DNA from: Flavobacteriales bacterium
GTDB taxonomy: Bacteria; Bacteroidota; Bacteroidia; Flavobacteriales_F; PHOS-HE28
Length of the DNA: 64,000 nt
Assembly: GCA_016717225.1 (NCBI GenBank)
Contig: JADKGB010000034.1
Span: forward strand, 117,104-181,103
Reading direction: 5' to 3'
This document shows, one piece after another, positions 47,621 through 57,289 of this stretch. Position 1 is the stretch's first letter; each line of letters starts with the position of its first letter. The notes beneath the pieces are model-generated. The model was not told the DNA's origin and did not search any database. It saw only the letters and a program-made list of their open reading frames with translations. Both the position numbers and the translations under genes were made by a program.

Positions 47621-47657
47621 TGGTGAAGTGAGATAAAAACCACTGCACTAAATTTCT

Positions 47658-47939
47658 TCACCAACTTTCGCTCAGGTCTTTCCATTGCGGGTTCATCTCA
47701 TTGATGAGACGCTCTTTCCAATCACGCCGCCATCGTTTTATCTGGTATTCACGTTTGCGTGCCTCAGCGAGGCTAATGTGTTCTTCATACCAAACTAGCA
47801 CGAAGCAGTTGTACTTCAATGTGAACGCATCAGGGAAAGCACCATTCTTGTGTGCGAACACTCTGTCCGGAAGGTTCACGGTAGAACCTGTATAGATCAC
47901 ACTGTGCCCTGAGTTCGACATGAAATACACATAGAACAT
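47658..47939 (-). CDS. GIY-YIG endonuclease domain protein
   Basis: 93 residues made of one GIY-YIG domain (UPF0213/YhbQ-like size). The first strand YVYFMSNSGHSVIYTGST holds the GIY..YIG-equivalent residues (YVY and YTG), R26 in DRVFAHK is the catalytic Arg position, and the domain ends with EARKREYQIKRWRRDWKERL. Single-domain copies are common in Bacteroidota and can nick or cut DNA. The gene sits exactly between two families of structured tandem repeats and interrupts them, which suggests a link (insertion into the repeats, or repeats as its DNA substrate); this is inference. Confidence 0.85.
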   Translation of the reverse strand: MFYVYFMSNSGHSVIYTGSTVNLPDRVFAHKNGAFPDAFTLKYNCFVLVWYEEHISLAEARKREYQIKRWRRDWKERLINEMNPQWKDLSESW

Positions 47940-48009
47940 GCGTCAAACATAAAGTCATGCCGTGGAAAAATCACGTTTGAACAAGTGATCCAAGTAACTC
48001 CAAAGTGCC

Positions 48010-48520
48010 TCTGGATAGCGCTCTACCCGCAAAGGCCCGCACCCGTGACGCCTCCGGGGAAGAGCTTGAAGAGTGAGCTGCGAAACTCCCAACGCCAAAC
48101 TTTCCCGGAGCACAGGCGATCCGCAGGATCGGGTACCTGTGCGTCCGGGATCTCTGCACAAGACCCCGGACAGCGCTCTACCAGCAAAGGCCCGCACCCT
48201 TGACGCTTCCGGGGAAGAGCTTGAAGAGTGAGCTGCGAAACTCCCAACGCCAAACTTTCCCGGAGCACAGGCGATCCGCAGGATCGGGTACCTGTGCGTC
48301 CGGGATCTCTGCACAAGACCCCGGACAGCGCTCTACCAGCAAAGGTCCAGGCCGGCGCTTCCGGGGAAGAGCTTGAAGAGTGAGCTGCGAAACTCCAGGG
48401 CCTAAACTTTCCCGGAAGCCCATTCCGATCGGGTAGCCCTGTGGATCCCATCTCAAGACCCCGGACAGCGCTCTACCAGCAAAGGTCCACATAGGTCGCG
48501 CTTCCGGGGATAGGTTTGGT
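48010..48520. repeat. Tandem array 2: about three copies of a related ~155-bp structured unit
   Basis: The word AGCTTGAAGAGTGAGCTGCG recurs at 48063, 48218 and 48370 (spacing 155 and 152). Units share with array 1 GCGCTCTACC, AAAGGCCCGCACCC, CTTCCGGGGAAGAGC and CCAAACTTTCCCGGA, but the hairpin middle is different: CCCGGA GCACAGG C GATCC GCA GGATC GGGTA CCTGTGC G TCCGGG (48104-48149). The third hairpin of array 1 is reduced to TCCGGG...CCCCGGA. The last copy has degenerated. The array stops before the rpoD terminator. Confidence 0.9.
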
Positions 48521-48534
48521 TGTGTTGCAAAATG

Positions 48535-48562
48535 AAAAAGGGGCCTCCGCGCGCGGAAGCCC
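48535..48562 (-). terminator. Terminator of rpoD
   Basis: Read on the minus strand: stem GGGCTTCCGC / GCGGAGGCCC followed by CTTTTTC, about 20 nt after the rpoD stop. It is a classical intrinsic terminator with a U-run. Confidence 0.85.
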
Positions 48563-48584
48563 TCTTCTTTTGGGTGTATGTCTG

Positions 48585-49451
48585 TTAGCCCAAGTACGCG
48601 CGCAATGTGCGACCACGTCCAGCATGTTTCAGGCGTCGGATCGCCTTTTCTTTGATCTGGCGCACACGTTCCCGGGTGAGGTCGAACTTCTGCCCGATCT
48701 CCTCCAATGTGTGCGGTTGGTTGCCTTTGAGGCCGAAGTACAATCGGATCACGTCGGCTTCGCGAATGCTGAGGCTGTCCAACGAGCGCTCGATCTCTTT
48801 GCGCAAGCTGTCGGTCATCAAGGCTTCTTCGGGGTCGGGCATATCGGAATTCCGGAGCACATCGAGCATGGTTCCGCTGTCGTCGCCTTCTCGCAAAGGA
48901 GCATCCATGCTCAGGTGTTTGCCCGAATTCGCCATGCTGGTCTTCACCTCCTCGATGGACATTTCCAGCAGTTCGGCCAGTTCGGGGGCTGTAGGTTGTC
49001 GTTCATGCTCCTGCTCCAACTTGGCGAACGCCTTGTTGATGCGGTTGATGGAGCCGATCTTGTTCAACGGCAAGCGCACGATACGGGCCTGTTCGGCCAA
49101 GCTCTGCAGGATCTGCTGGCGGATCCACCATACGGCGTAGCTGATGAATTTGAAACCGCGGGTCTCATCGAACCGGCCAGCTGCCTTGATCAGGCCCAAA
49201 TTGCCTTCGCTTATCAGATCGGGCAGTGTAAGGCCTTGGCCTTGGTACTGCTTGGCTACCGACACTACAAAGCGCAAATTGGCCTTGGTCAGTTCTTCCA
49301 ACGCACCAACGTCACCTTGTTTGATACGCACGGCGAGCTCTACCTCCTGCTGGGCGGTTATCAACTTCACTTTCCCGATCTCGGTGAGGTACTTGTCCAG
49401 CGACGGGGTATCGCGGTTGGTTACCTGTTTCGAGATCTTCAATTGTCGCAT
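48585..49451 (-). CDS. rpoD: RNA polymerase sigma factor RpoD (housekeeping sigma-70, Bacteroidota type)
   Basis: 288 residues from ATG 49451 (MRQLKISKQVTNRDTPSLDK), the usual start of this family; an ATG three codons upstream is possible. Region 1.2 is DKYLTEIGKVKLITAQQEVE, region 2 has TRGFKFISYAVWWIRQQIL, region 3 follows, and region 4 ends in GQKFDLTRERVRQIKEKAIR. The long region 1.1 of other phyla is absent, as is normal here. It recognises the TTG / TAnnTTTG promoters, examples of which are visible at 34498 and 39470. Confidence 0.96.
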   Translation of the reverse strand: MRQLKISKQVTNRDTPSLDKYLTEIGKVKLITAQQEVELAVRIKQGDVGALEELTKANLRFVVSVAKQYQGQGLTLPDLISEGNLGLIKAAGRFDETRGFKFISYAVWWIRQQILQSLAEQARIVRLPLNKIGSINRINKAFAKLEQEHERQPTAPELAELLEMSIEEVKTSMANSGKHLSMDAPLREGDDSGTMLDVLRNSDMPDPEEALMTDSLRKEIERSLDSLSIREADVIRLYFGLKGNQPHTLEEIGQKFDLTRERVRQIKEKAIRRLKHAGRGRTLRAYLG

Positions 49452-49847
49452 ACGTGCCATGTGAACCGCTATTTAAATTTTTGGAGGACCGGCCCTGTAA
49501 CGCCCAGAGAAGGCTATCGGTTACGGCGCACACGAGAAAAAGGCACCCGTTATACCGTTTCACACTACAGATCCATCCGATCTGCTTGCTCTTTTTCCGC
49601 AGGCCTTCTCCGAGGAGGTCATCCCGTAGACACCCCCGGTTCGTGGACCGGGGCAGGCTACTACGCAAAGACCTCCTCGTATTGTCCTGCGAAAAAATAG
49701 CGGCGCATCTTTGGACGCCTTTATACTGCGAAACGGTATTACACGACCAACGGCCGAAATGCGGATACGACGAAGGCCCCGACAATGTCGAGGCCTTCGA
49801 TCCTGGTCCTGTATGATATGCTTGGTCCGATCGACCTAGCGAAGTCT
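49452..49847. other. Gene-free spacer between pnp and rpoD
   Basis: About 400 bp without a supported gene. It contains the pnp terminator hairpin near its right end, a CTCCGAGGAGG / CCTCCTCG inverted pair (about 49606-49680), AAACGGTATAACGGG and AAACGGTATTAC repeated words (49545-49560 on the minus strand, 49733-49742 on the plus) that may be part of an rpoD leader, and an AAATTTAAAT AT-rich stretch just before rpoD. I find no tRNA and no clear TAnnTTTG element. Confidence 0.5.
49771..49799 (-). terminator. Terminator of the rpsO-pnp unit
   Basis: Stem CGAAGGCC.CGAC / GTCG.GGCCTTCG with one mismatch and loop AAT, about 50 nt after the pnp stop on the minus strand. No T-run. Confidence 0.65.
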
Positions 49848-52064
49848 CTAGTTCCTGCGTGGTCCGCGATCACGGAACTCACGACGAGGGCGCTCCCCGC
49901 GATCATCGCCACCTTCCATCGCTGGCTCACGGTCCACGTAGCCTTCAGGCTTTGGAAGCAACACACGACGGCTCAGTTTCAGCTTGCCCGTTCGTGGGTC
50001 TTTGCCAACCACTTGGAACTCGATGATGTCACCTTCCTTCAACACATCTTCCACGCGGTCGATGCGGCGCCATTCCAGCTCGCTCACGTGCAGCAAACCA
50101 TCGGTGCCGGGGAAGATCTCCACGAACGCTCCGTAAGGCATGATGGTCTTCACCTTGCCCTTGTAGTTCACGCCGATCTCGGCTTGAGGCGGGAAAGCGA
50201 TGGCATTCACACGGGCAAGGGCGGCATCGATGCTCGCTTTGTTCTCGCTCATGATCTCCACCACACCACGACCGTCGACTTCTTCGATGCTGATGTGCGC
50301 ACCGGTCTCCGCCTGGATCTCCTGGATAACACGGCCGCCAGGGCCAATGATGGGTCCGATGCTCTCCTTGGGGATCTCGATGCTGATGATCCTTGGCGCA
50401 TGCGGCTTGTAGTCCTCACGCGGTTTGTCCAGCGTCTTCAACATCTCGCCCAGGATGTGCAGACGACCAACGCGGGCTTGCTCCAACGCTTGGGCAAGCA
50501 CTTCGTAGGGCAGTCCGTCCACCTTCATGTCCATCTGCGTGGCGGTAACACCTTTCTCGGTTCCGCAGATCTTGAAGTCCATATCGCCCAGGAAGTCCTC
50601 GTCGCCAAGAATGTCGCTGAGGATCGCATGGCGCTTGCCATCGCTGATCATGCCCATGGCGATACCGCTCACAGGCGCTTTGATCTTTACGCCGGCATCC
50701 ATGAGGGCGAGTGTACCGCTGCATACGGTGGCCATTGAACTGGAGCCATTGCTCTCCAGAATGTCACAGTTGAGGCGGATGGTGTATGGGTTCTCGGGCA
50801 AGCCAGGGATCACTGACCTCAATGCACGCAGGGCCAAATTTCCGTGGCCGATCTCGCGACGGCCAGGACCGCGCATAGGGCGGGCTTCACCCGTGCTGAA
50901 GCTGGGGAAATTGTAGTGCAGCATGAAACTCTCGCTGCCCTTCTTGGTAGCAAGATCCACCGTCTGCTCGTCCATGGAACTACCCAAGGTCACCGCGTTG
51001 ATGGCCTGGGTCTCACCCCGGGTGAACACCGCACTTCCGTGGGTGCCGGGCAATACGTCCACCTCGCCCCAGATGGGACGGATCTGATCGGTCTTGCGAC
51101 CGTCCAAGCGCTTGCCGTGGTCGAGTACCACGTTCCGCACGCCTTTCTTCATGGCCTTCTTGAAGTAGCGGCCCAGCATGGCCTTGTCCTTTTGCTCCTC
51201 TTCGCTGAGGGTAGCCATGCACTCGTCCTTGATCACTTTGAACTTCTCGGCACGCACTTCCTTGGCGCTAGCCTCCATAGCCACATCGTAGTATTTCTGA
51301 TAACAGAAATCCATGATCTTCTGCTCCAATTCGGCATTCGCATTCTCGTGGATGTACGTACGCTTAACGAGGCTTTTGGCCACCGCAACACCGAGTTCCT
51401 TGATCGCCTGGCATTGCATCTTGATGGCCTCGTGGGCCAGCTTGATCGCCTCGATCATGTCGGCCTCTTGCACTTCCTTCATCTCGCCTTCCACCATCAT
51501 GATGTCGCTCTCCGTACCAGCAACCACCATCTCCATGTCTGCGCGCTCCATATCGCCCACCTCTGGATTGATGACGAACTTACCATCCACACGAGCTACG
51601 CGAACTTCGCTCACCGGCCCATCGAATGGAATATCACTTACCGCGATCGCAGCGGATGCGGCCAAGCATGCGAGCGAATCACCGGGGTTTTTCTTGTCGC
51701 TGCTCATCATGGAAACCACCACTTGGGTGTCGCCATGGAAATCCTCGGGGAAGAGTGGACGAATAGCGCGGTCCACCAAGCGGCAGGTGAGCGTTTCGTG
51801 ATCACTGAGGCGCGCCTCGCGCTTGAAGAAGCCACCGGGGAACCGGCCAGCAGCGCTGAATTTCTCGCGGTACTCGACCGTTAGAGGCAGAAAATCGATG
51901 CCTTCGCGGGCTTCCTTGGTAGCAACGACCGTGGCGAGCAGGATCGTGTCCCCGAGGCGAACGGTAACCGCACCGTCGGCTTGTTTGGCCAGCACACCGG
52001 TCTCGATGATGATGGTTCTGCCATCGCCCATAGCGATGGTCTTGGTAATTCCTTGTGGCTTCAT
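49848..52064 (-). CDS. pnp: Polyribonucleotide nucleotidyltransferase (PNPase)
   Basis: 738 residues from ATG 52064 (MKPQGITKTIAMGDGRTIII); upstream in-frame sequence is non-coding. Two RNase PH domains (GRFPGGFFKREARLSDHETL and GTHGSAVFTRGETQAINAVT regions), the helical linker, a KH domain (IIGPGGRVIQEIQAETGAHI) and an S1 domain (GKVKTIMPYGAFVEIFPGTD) are all present; a basic Arg-rich tail ends the protein. PNPase degrades RNA from the 3' end by phosphorolysis. It lies downstream of rpsO in the classical rpsO-pnp order. Confidence 0.97.
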   Translation of the reverse strand: MKPQGITKTIAMGDGRTIIIETGVLAKQADGAVTVRLGDTILLATVVATKEAREGIDFLPLTVEYREKFSAAGRFPGGFFKREARLSDHETLTCRLVDRAIRPLFPEDFHGDTQVVVSMMSSDKKNPGDSLACLAASAAIAVSDIPFDGPVSEVRVARVDGKFVINPEVGDMERADMEMVVAGTESDIMMVEGEMKEVQEADMIEAIKLAHEAIKMQCQAIKELGVAVAKSLVKRTYIHENANAELEQKIMDFCYQKYYDVAMEASAKEVRAEKFKVIKDECMATLSEEEQKDKAMLGRYFKKAMKKGVRNVVLDHGKRLDGRKTDQIRPIWGEVDVLPGTHGSAVFTRGETQAINAVTLGSSMDEQTVDLATKKGSESFMLHYNFPSFSTGEARPMRGPGRREIGHGNLALRALRSVIPGLPENPYTIRLNCDILESNGSSSMATVCSGTLALMDAGVKIKAPVSGIAMGMISDGKRHAILSDILGDEDFLGDMDFKICGTEKGVTATQMDMKVDGLPYEVLAQALEQARVGRLHILGEMLKTLDKPREDYKPHAPRIISIEIPKESIGPIIGPGGRVIQEIQAETGAHISIEEVDGRGVVEIMSENKASIDAALARVNAIAFPPQAEIGVNYKGKVKTIMPYGAFVEIFPGTDGLLHVSELEWRRIDRVEDVLKEGDIIEFQVVGKDPRTGKLKLSRRVLLPKPEGYVDREPAMEGGDDRGERPRREFRDRGPRRN

Positions 52065-52183
52065 CTGTGTTGGACACGCCTTTCGCGTCCTTTTTTTGGT
52101 TGATTTTCTCTTTATGTCAGCACCGTGAACTTCCGGCTTCTTGCGGGCCAGGAAAGATCCCGTGCCCATACATTCACGACAAA

Positions 52184-52208
52184 GGGCGACCGTTCTTCAC
52201 GATCGCCC
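52184..52208 (-). terminator. Hairpin between rpsO and pnp
   Basis: On the minus strand GGGCGATCG / CGGTCGCCC (one G-T step) around a 7-nt loop, followed by TTTGTCG, 50 nt after the rpsO stop. It may end rpsO transcripts partially or serve as an RNase processing site ahead of pnp, as known for rpsO-pnp in other bacteria. Confidence 0.6.
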
Positions 52209-52258
52209 CTATCGTTCAGTGTATTGCGAACGCCCCGGTATCGGAGCGGAAGCAGACC

Positions 52259-52531
52259 TTACTTACGCAGGCCCAGCTTGGCGATGATCGCACGATAGCG
52301 TTCGATGTCGGATTGCTTCAGGTAGTTGAGCAATTGCTTGCGCTTGCCCACCATGTCCACTAGTGACGTTTCGGTCACGTGGTCCTTTTTGTTCTTCTTG
52401 AGGTGTTCGGTAAGGTGTTCGATACGCGCTGTGAAAAGCGCGATCTGTCCTTCCGAATTACCGGTGTTCGTGGCGGCCCCGCCGTGTGTCTTGAAGATCT
52501 CTTGCTTGGCCTCTTTGGTCAATACTGGCAT
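52259..52531 (-). CDS. rpsO: 30S ribosomal protein S15
   Basis: 90 residues from ATG 52531 (MPVLTKEAKQEIFKTHGGAA), the usual S15 size. Core residues TGNSEGQIALFTARIEHLTE, HLKKNKKDH, VGKRKQLLNYLKQSDIERYR and LGLRK are present. S15 binds 16S rRNA helices 20-22 early in 30S assembly. A possible promoter lies upstream: TTG (minus strand of 52607-52609), 23 nt, TACATTCG (52583-52576). Confidence 0.97.
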   Translation of the reverse strand: MPVLTKEAKQEIFKTHGGAATNTGNSEGQIALFTARIEHLTEHLKKNKKDHVTETSLVDMVGKRKQLLNYLKQSDIERYRAIIAKLGLRK

Positions 52532-52634
52532 GTCTCTTTCTTCTGTATCAAACGCCGGAATGGCGAACGAGGGCGCGAATGTAAGGGATACTTCCTTGCG
52601 AGCGACCAACCGGCGCCCAGAGCCACCAGAACGG

Positions 52635-53480
52635 TCAGTTCATGAACATGCCGATCAACTTGCCCAAGGTGCTTTTCAGGTCCTTGCGTTCGACGATCTT
52701 GTCCAGAAAACCGTGCTCCAGCACGAATTCGCTGGTCTGGAAACCTTCGGGGAGATCGCGACCGATGGTTTCCCGGACAACGCGCGGGCCAGCGAAGGCC
52801 ACAAGGGCTTTGGGCTCGGCAATGTTCACATCACCCAACATAGCGAAACTGGCTGTTACTCCGCCAGTTGTGGGGTCCGTAATCACACTGATATACGGAA
52901 TGCCCTTCTTGGCAAGCAGGCTGAGCTTGGCGCTGGTCTTGGCCATTTGCATCAGACTGAAGCTGGCTTCCATCATGCGGGCTCCGCCACTCTTGCTGAT
53001 GATCACCAATGGGCATTTCTTCTTCATTGCCACATCCGCAGCCATGGCGATCTTCTCGCCTACTACACTGCCCATGCTGCCTCCGATGAACCGGAAATCC
53101 ATGCAGGCGATCACCACTGGATGCTTGTCCAGCTTGCCTTCCGCAGCGCGCAATGCATCGTTCAGGCCGGTGTCTTTCCGGGTCTTGACCAAGCGGTCGG
53201 CGTACTTCTTCGTATCCTCGAATTGTAGCGGATCAGCGGCGATGAGCTTCTCCCCTATTTCCTTGCCTTTGTGGTCATCGAACAGGATGCCGAAGTACTC
53301 CTCGCTGCCTATTTTCTCATGGAACTGGCACTTGGGACATACCCACAGGTTGTTCTCGTGATCCTCCGTTGTGGCGATCTCTGAGCATTCAGGACACTTG
53401 TACCAAAGACCTTCCGGTGTTTCCTTCTTGTCCTCGGTAGAGGTAGTGATGCCTTCCTTGACGCGTGTGAACCAACCCAT
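52635..53480 (-). CDS. accD: Acetyl-CoA carboxylase carboxyltransferase subunit beta
   Basis: 281 residues. The N-terminal zinc ribbon has four Cys (C29, C32, C48, C51: KCPECS ... WVCPKC), followed by the crotonase-like carboxyltransferase fold (GSMGSVVGEKIAMAADVAMK, SGGARMMEASFSLMQMAKTS, TDPTTGGVTASFAMLGD, AFAGPRVVRETIG). With AccA it transfers carboxyl from biotin to acetyl-CoA, the first step of fatty-acid synthesis. Confidence 0.96.
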   Translation of the reverse strand: MGWFTRVKEGITTSTEDKKETPEGLWYKCPECSEIATTEDHENNLWVCPKCQFHEKIGSEEYFGILFDDHKGKEIGEKLIAADPLQFEDTKKYADRLVKTRKDTGLNDALRAAEGKLDKHPVVIACMDFRFIGGSMGSVVGEKIAMAADVAMKKKCPLVIISKSGGARMMEASFSLMQMAKTSAKLSLLAKKGIPYISVITDPTTGGVTASFAMLGDVNIAEPKALVAFAGPRVVRETIGRDLPEGFQTSEFVLEHGFLDKIVERKDLKSTLGKLIGMFMN

Positions 53481-53484
53481 GGGC

Positions 53485-53575
53485 GTAAAAGTTGAAGGTT
53501 GAAAAATGAAAGATGAAAGAAAGCTCGATCGGGGCGTGTATGTTTCAGCTTTCCGTTTTCAACTTTCTGGTTTTC
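53485..53575. repeat. Imperfect inverted repeat between accD and the aldolase gene
   Basis: AAAGTTGAAGGTTGAAAAAT and GATGAAAGAAAGC on the left face GCTTTCCGTTTTCAACTTTC on the right. The A/T-rich GTTGAAAAN and TTTCAACTTT words form an interrupted stem across the gap. Similar 'TTCAACTTTCAACTTT' tracts are common in intergenic gaps of Bacteroidota. Confidence 0.5.
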
Positions 53576-53576
53576 C

Positions 53577-54647
<1,071 letters not shown>

Positions 54648-54764
54648 GCGGTGTTCCGTTTTTGGCGGGCCGCAAACTTACATCAGGGCGCTGCCCTTGG
54701 AAAGCAAGGTGGCTTTCCGGTGGGGGGGTGATCATGCACTGGCTTGGGACTTCAGTGTGCTTTC

Positions 54765-57224
54765 TCAGAAGGGATATCCGATACCCAGATTGAAGTTCAG
54801 TTTCTGGCCGAACCGAGTCTCCAGACCGGGATCCTTGCTTTCATAGATCCATCGTTGGCCAGCGGGCAGGCTCGGATCCTTGGTCTGTACCCCAAGATCG
54901 AACCGTACAAGGAAAAAGTCGAAGTTGAGGCGGGCACCCAGGCCCGTACCGACCGCTATTTCGCTGATGAAGCTGTCTCCTTTGAATTGGCTTCCGGGCT
55001 TTGCCGGGTTGTCCTGCAAGAGCCAGATGTTACCGAAGTCGCTGAAGAGCGCCCCTTCCAAATACCCGAACACCTTGAACCGATACTCGATATTACCCTC
55101 TATTCGAGCCTCGCCGATGCGATCGAAGTTGTTCGTAGTTGAGTTGTACGAACCCGGTCCGAGCGAACGTGCCCTCCATGCCCGCATACCATTCGCACCA
55201 CCACTGAAGAAACTGGTTTCGAACGGCATTACGGTCTGGTTGCCGAAGGGTTTGGCCACTCCAAGCGAAACGCGGAAAGCCAAGCTGCTACGGTCGTGGA
55301 TCGTATGTTAAAAACGAGCGTCAAGATCCACTTTCCAGTACTCCGCGTAACGTATGTTGAACAGGGTCCGGTAGTTCAACCCAGTGGTGTCTGAATACGA
55401 ATTCGTTATCCCCTGAAATAATCGCAACGCCGTCCCCGCCAGTTCTCCCGTGCCACGAGCGAACCAAGTGTTCCGCCTTTTCCGTTCAGCGCCGGTATTG
55501 AGCGTGTACACGAAGCGCGGAAAGTTGAGGATCAGATGGTCTGTGTAGCTATCCGATAGCACCACGTCGTTGGTATTGTCCAAAAATTGAGTGAACTCCG
55601 GTGATCGTCTTGGGATGCGAATGGAATTCAACTCCGCATACATGCCGAAGACCTGCGTTGCGGTGGAATTCAATTCACCACCAATTGCGCCTTTCGCCAA
55701 TGCCCGAGTATAATCAGGTCTTCGCTGGTAATTGTAAAGCGTATTGATCACGAATCGCCCTCCGCCTGATCTGGCAGAGCCCACGCGAACCGGAAAACTC
55801 ACCTTCACCTCAGGACCTATTTCCACGGTATTGAACAGTGCATCCCGACCAATGGAGGTGCTCGCATCCTCGGAGGCGGAATTCGCGCTCAAACTTTGTT
55901 GCGCTTCCAAGCCCAAGGTGATCGTAGCTTGAATAGAGGCCATTGTCCGGAACAGGTTCTTGTGGCGATAGTTGAAGTTGATCGATGTGCCCAAGAAGCC
56001 ACCACGGTTGGTGCCAAATCCTTCTATGGAAAAGCCTTGACGTTTTGACGGCAGCAGTCCGATACGGCAGTTCGCGAAGCCCTTTCGCCCAATGCCTGTA
56101 GTATCGTACGAGATCTCGACGCGATCGAACACGCGCAAGTTCGTGAGGCGCCGGAAAGTCCGATCCGCATCCAACTGGTCGAACCGATCTCCAGGTCGCA
56201 GAAAAACCGGTCCCAACAAGGCTTTGGGCCTGAATTCCGGCCGCCTGCCGAGATAGAGGAAGGTGTATCCGTTGTAGCGAAGGGTGTCTGGTACCGCCCC
56301 TGCGTTGGCCTTGGTTCGGCGGGTGGCATCTATAACCACATTCTCCAGATGATACGGAGTGCCTTCAGGAGTTCCTCGCATTCCGCGTTGGCCAATGTTC
56401 AGCGGCCTCTCCAACGACATGCGCATATCGACCTCGTGATCACCGGCACTGGTATCCGCATCAAAAAGCACCATGTCGCGGGTAAACCAGAGGTAGCCCC
56501 GGCGCCGCAGCAGATCGGTGATGCGGGTGCGTTCCGCCTCGATCACATCATCATCGAAACGCTCTCCGGGCTTCACCATGCACTGGTCCCATTCCTCCTG
56601 AACGATCGCAGCCATCAATGGATCATCCACGTGGTAGTCAACCACACAGTACACCCAAGGACTGCCTGGCGTGATGCGGTAGTCCACAGCGGCTTTGGGC
56701 TTTTTGAAAGGCCTGCGGCTCCACCCCCCGAAAGGCCATTTCGGACGATCCAGATGCACTGTATCCGAGACTTGCACTTCGAAAAAGCCCTCCTTGAACG
56801 CATACAGAGCGAACTGTTGGGAGGTGCGCGCGAGAAGGTTGCTATCCAGGATCACCGGCGCTTCTCCACTGCGCCCCCGAGATGACCGATCACACGTCCG
56901 CGGGTCCTTGCCCAGCAACTTGCGCTGGTCGTTCTCAACCGCACAAAGACTATCCTTCAGGGCACGCTTCCGGGCCACTTTTTCCGGGTTGCGCAAATTA
57001 TAGAGGTACAAGTACATGGGACGCCCCAGCACGCGCTTGTTGGGCTTCTGCTTGATGATGCTCTGCAATTCGTCGGCATCCAACGTACCTGATGGGATGG
57101 TGATGGTATTCTTCACGAGCAAGCGCTCACCAGGCGGAACCCATTTGGTGCTGTTGCACGCGCCCACGAGAAGAACCGTGGCCGCCAGAAGCGTATGAAG
57201 GAGAGGCTTATGCAAGACCCGCAA
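54765..57224 (-). pseudogene. tamL: TamL-type outer-membrane assembly lipoprotein (BamA/TamA family) with an in-frame stop
   Basis: A lipoprotein signal (HKPLLHTLLAATVLLVGAC) precedes NSTKWVPPGERLLVKNTITI and POTRA-like domains (about 40-420). The start is uncertain; TTG 57224 fits best because an ATG at 57326 lies inside the divergent gene. The barrel (SIEGFGTNRGGFLGTSINFN on) is cut by TAA at 55308-55310 after VDLDARF. Ten codons later the same frame continues SSLAFRVSLGVAKPFGNQTV, SGGANGMRAWRARSLGPGSY, to GIGYPF with the terminal Phe of outer-membrane barrels. The frame is unbroken, so one base substitution explains the stop. A protein without these strands should not insert. Confidence 0.8.
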
Positions 57225-57289
57225 GAGGCTGTCTATTTTGCGCGGCCCTTTTCCCGCAAAAGGAAACGCGCCCGAAGATATCCGCACTG

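Noticed and set aside
45867..47648. Long minus-strand ORFs across the tandem array
   Set aside because: They consist only of repeat units; unit lengths are not all multiples of three, so frames change between copies, and there is no signal, domain or conserved start.
45945..48520. CRISPR array
   Set aside because: Units are about 155-175 bp and repeat in full, with no unique spacers; no cas genes are nearby.
48516..49700. 394-residue plus-strand ORF
   Set aside because: Antisense to rpoD and running through its terminator; no domain.
49500..49840. tRNA or small RNA in the pnp-rpoD gap
   Set aside because: No cloverleaf or T-loop consensus found on either strand by eye.
50844..51884. 346-residue plus-strand ORF
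   Set aside because: Antisense shadow of pnp with His/Leu-rich composition typical of the complementary frame.
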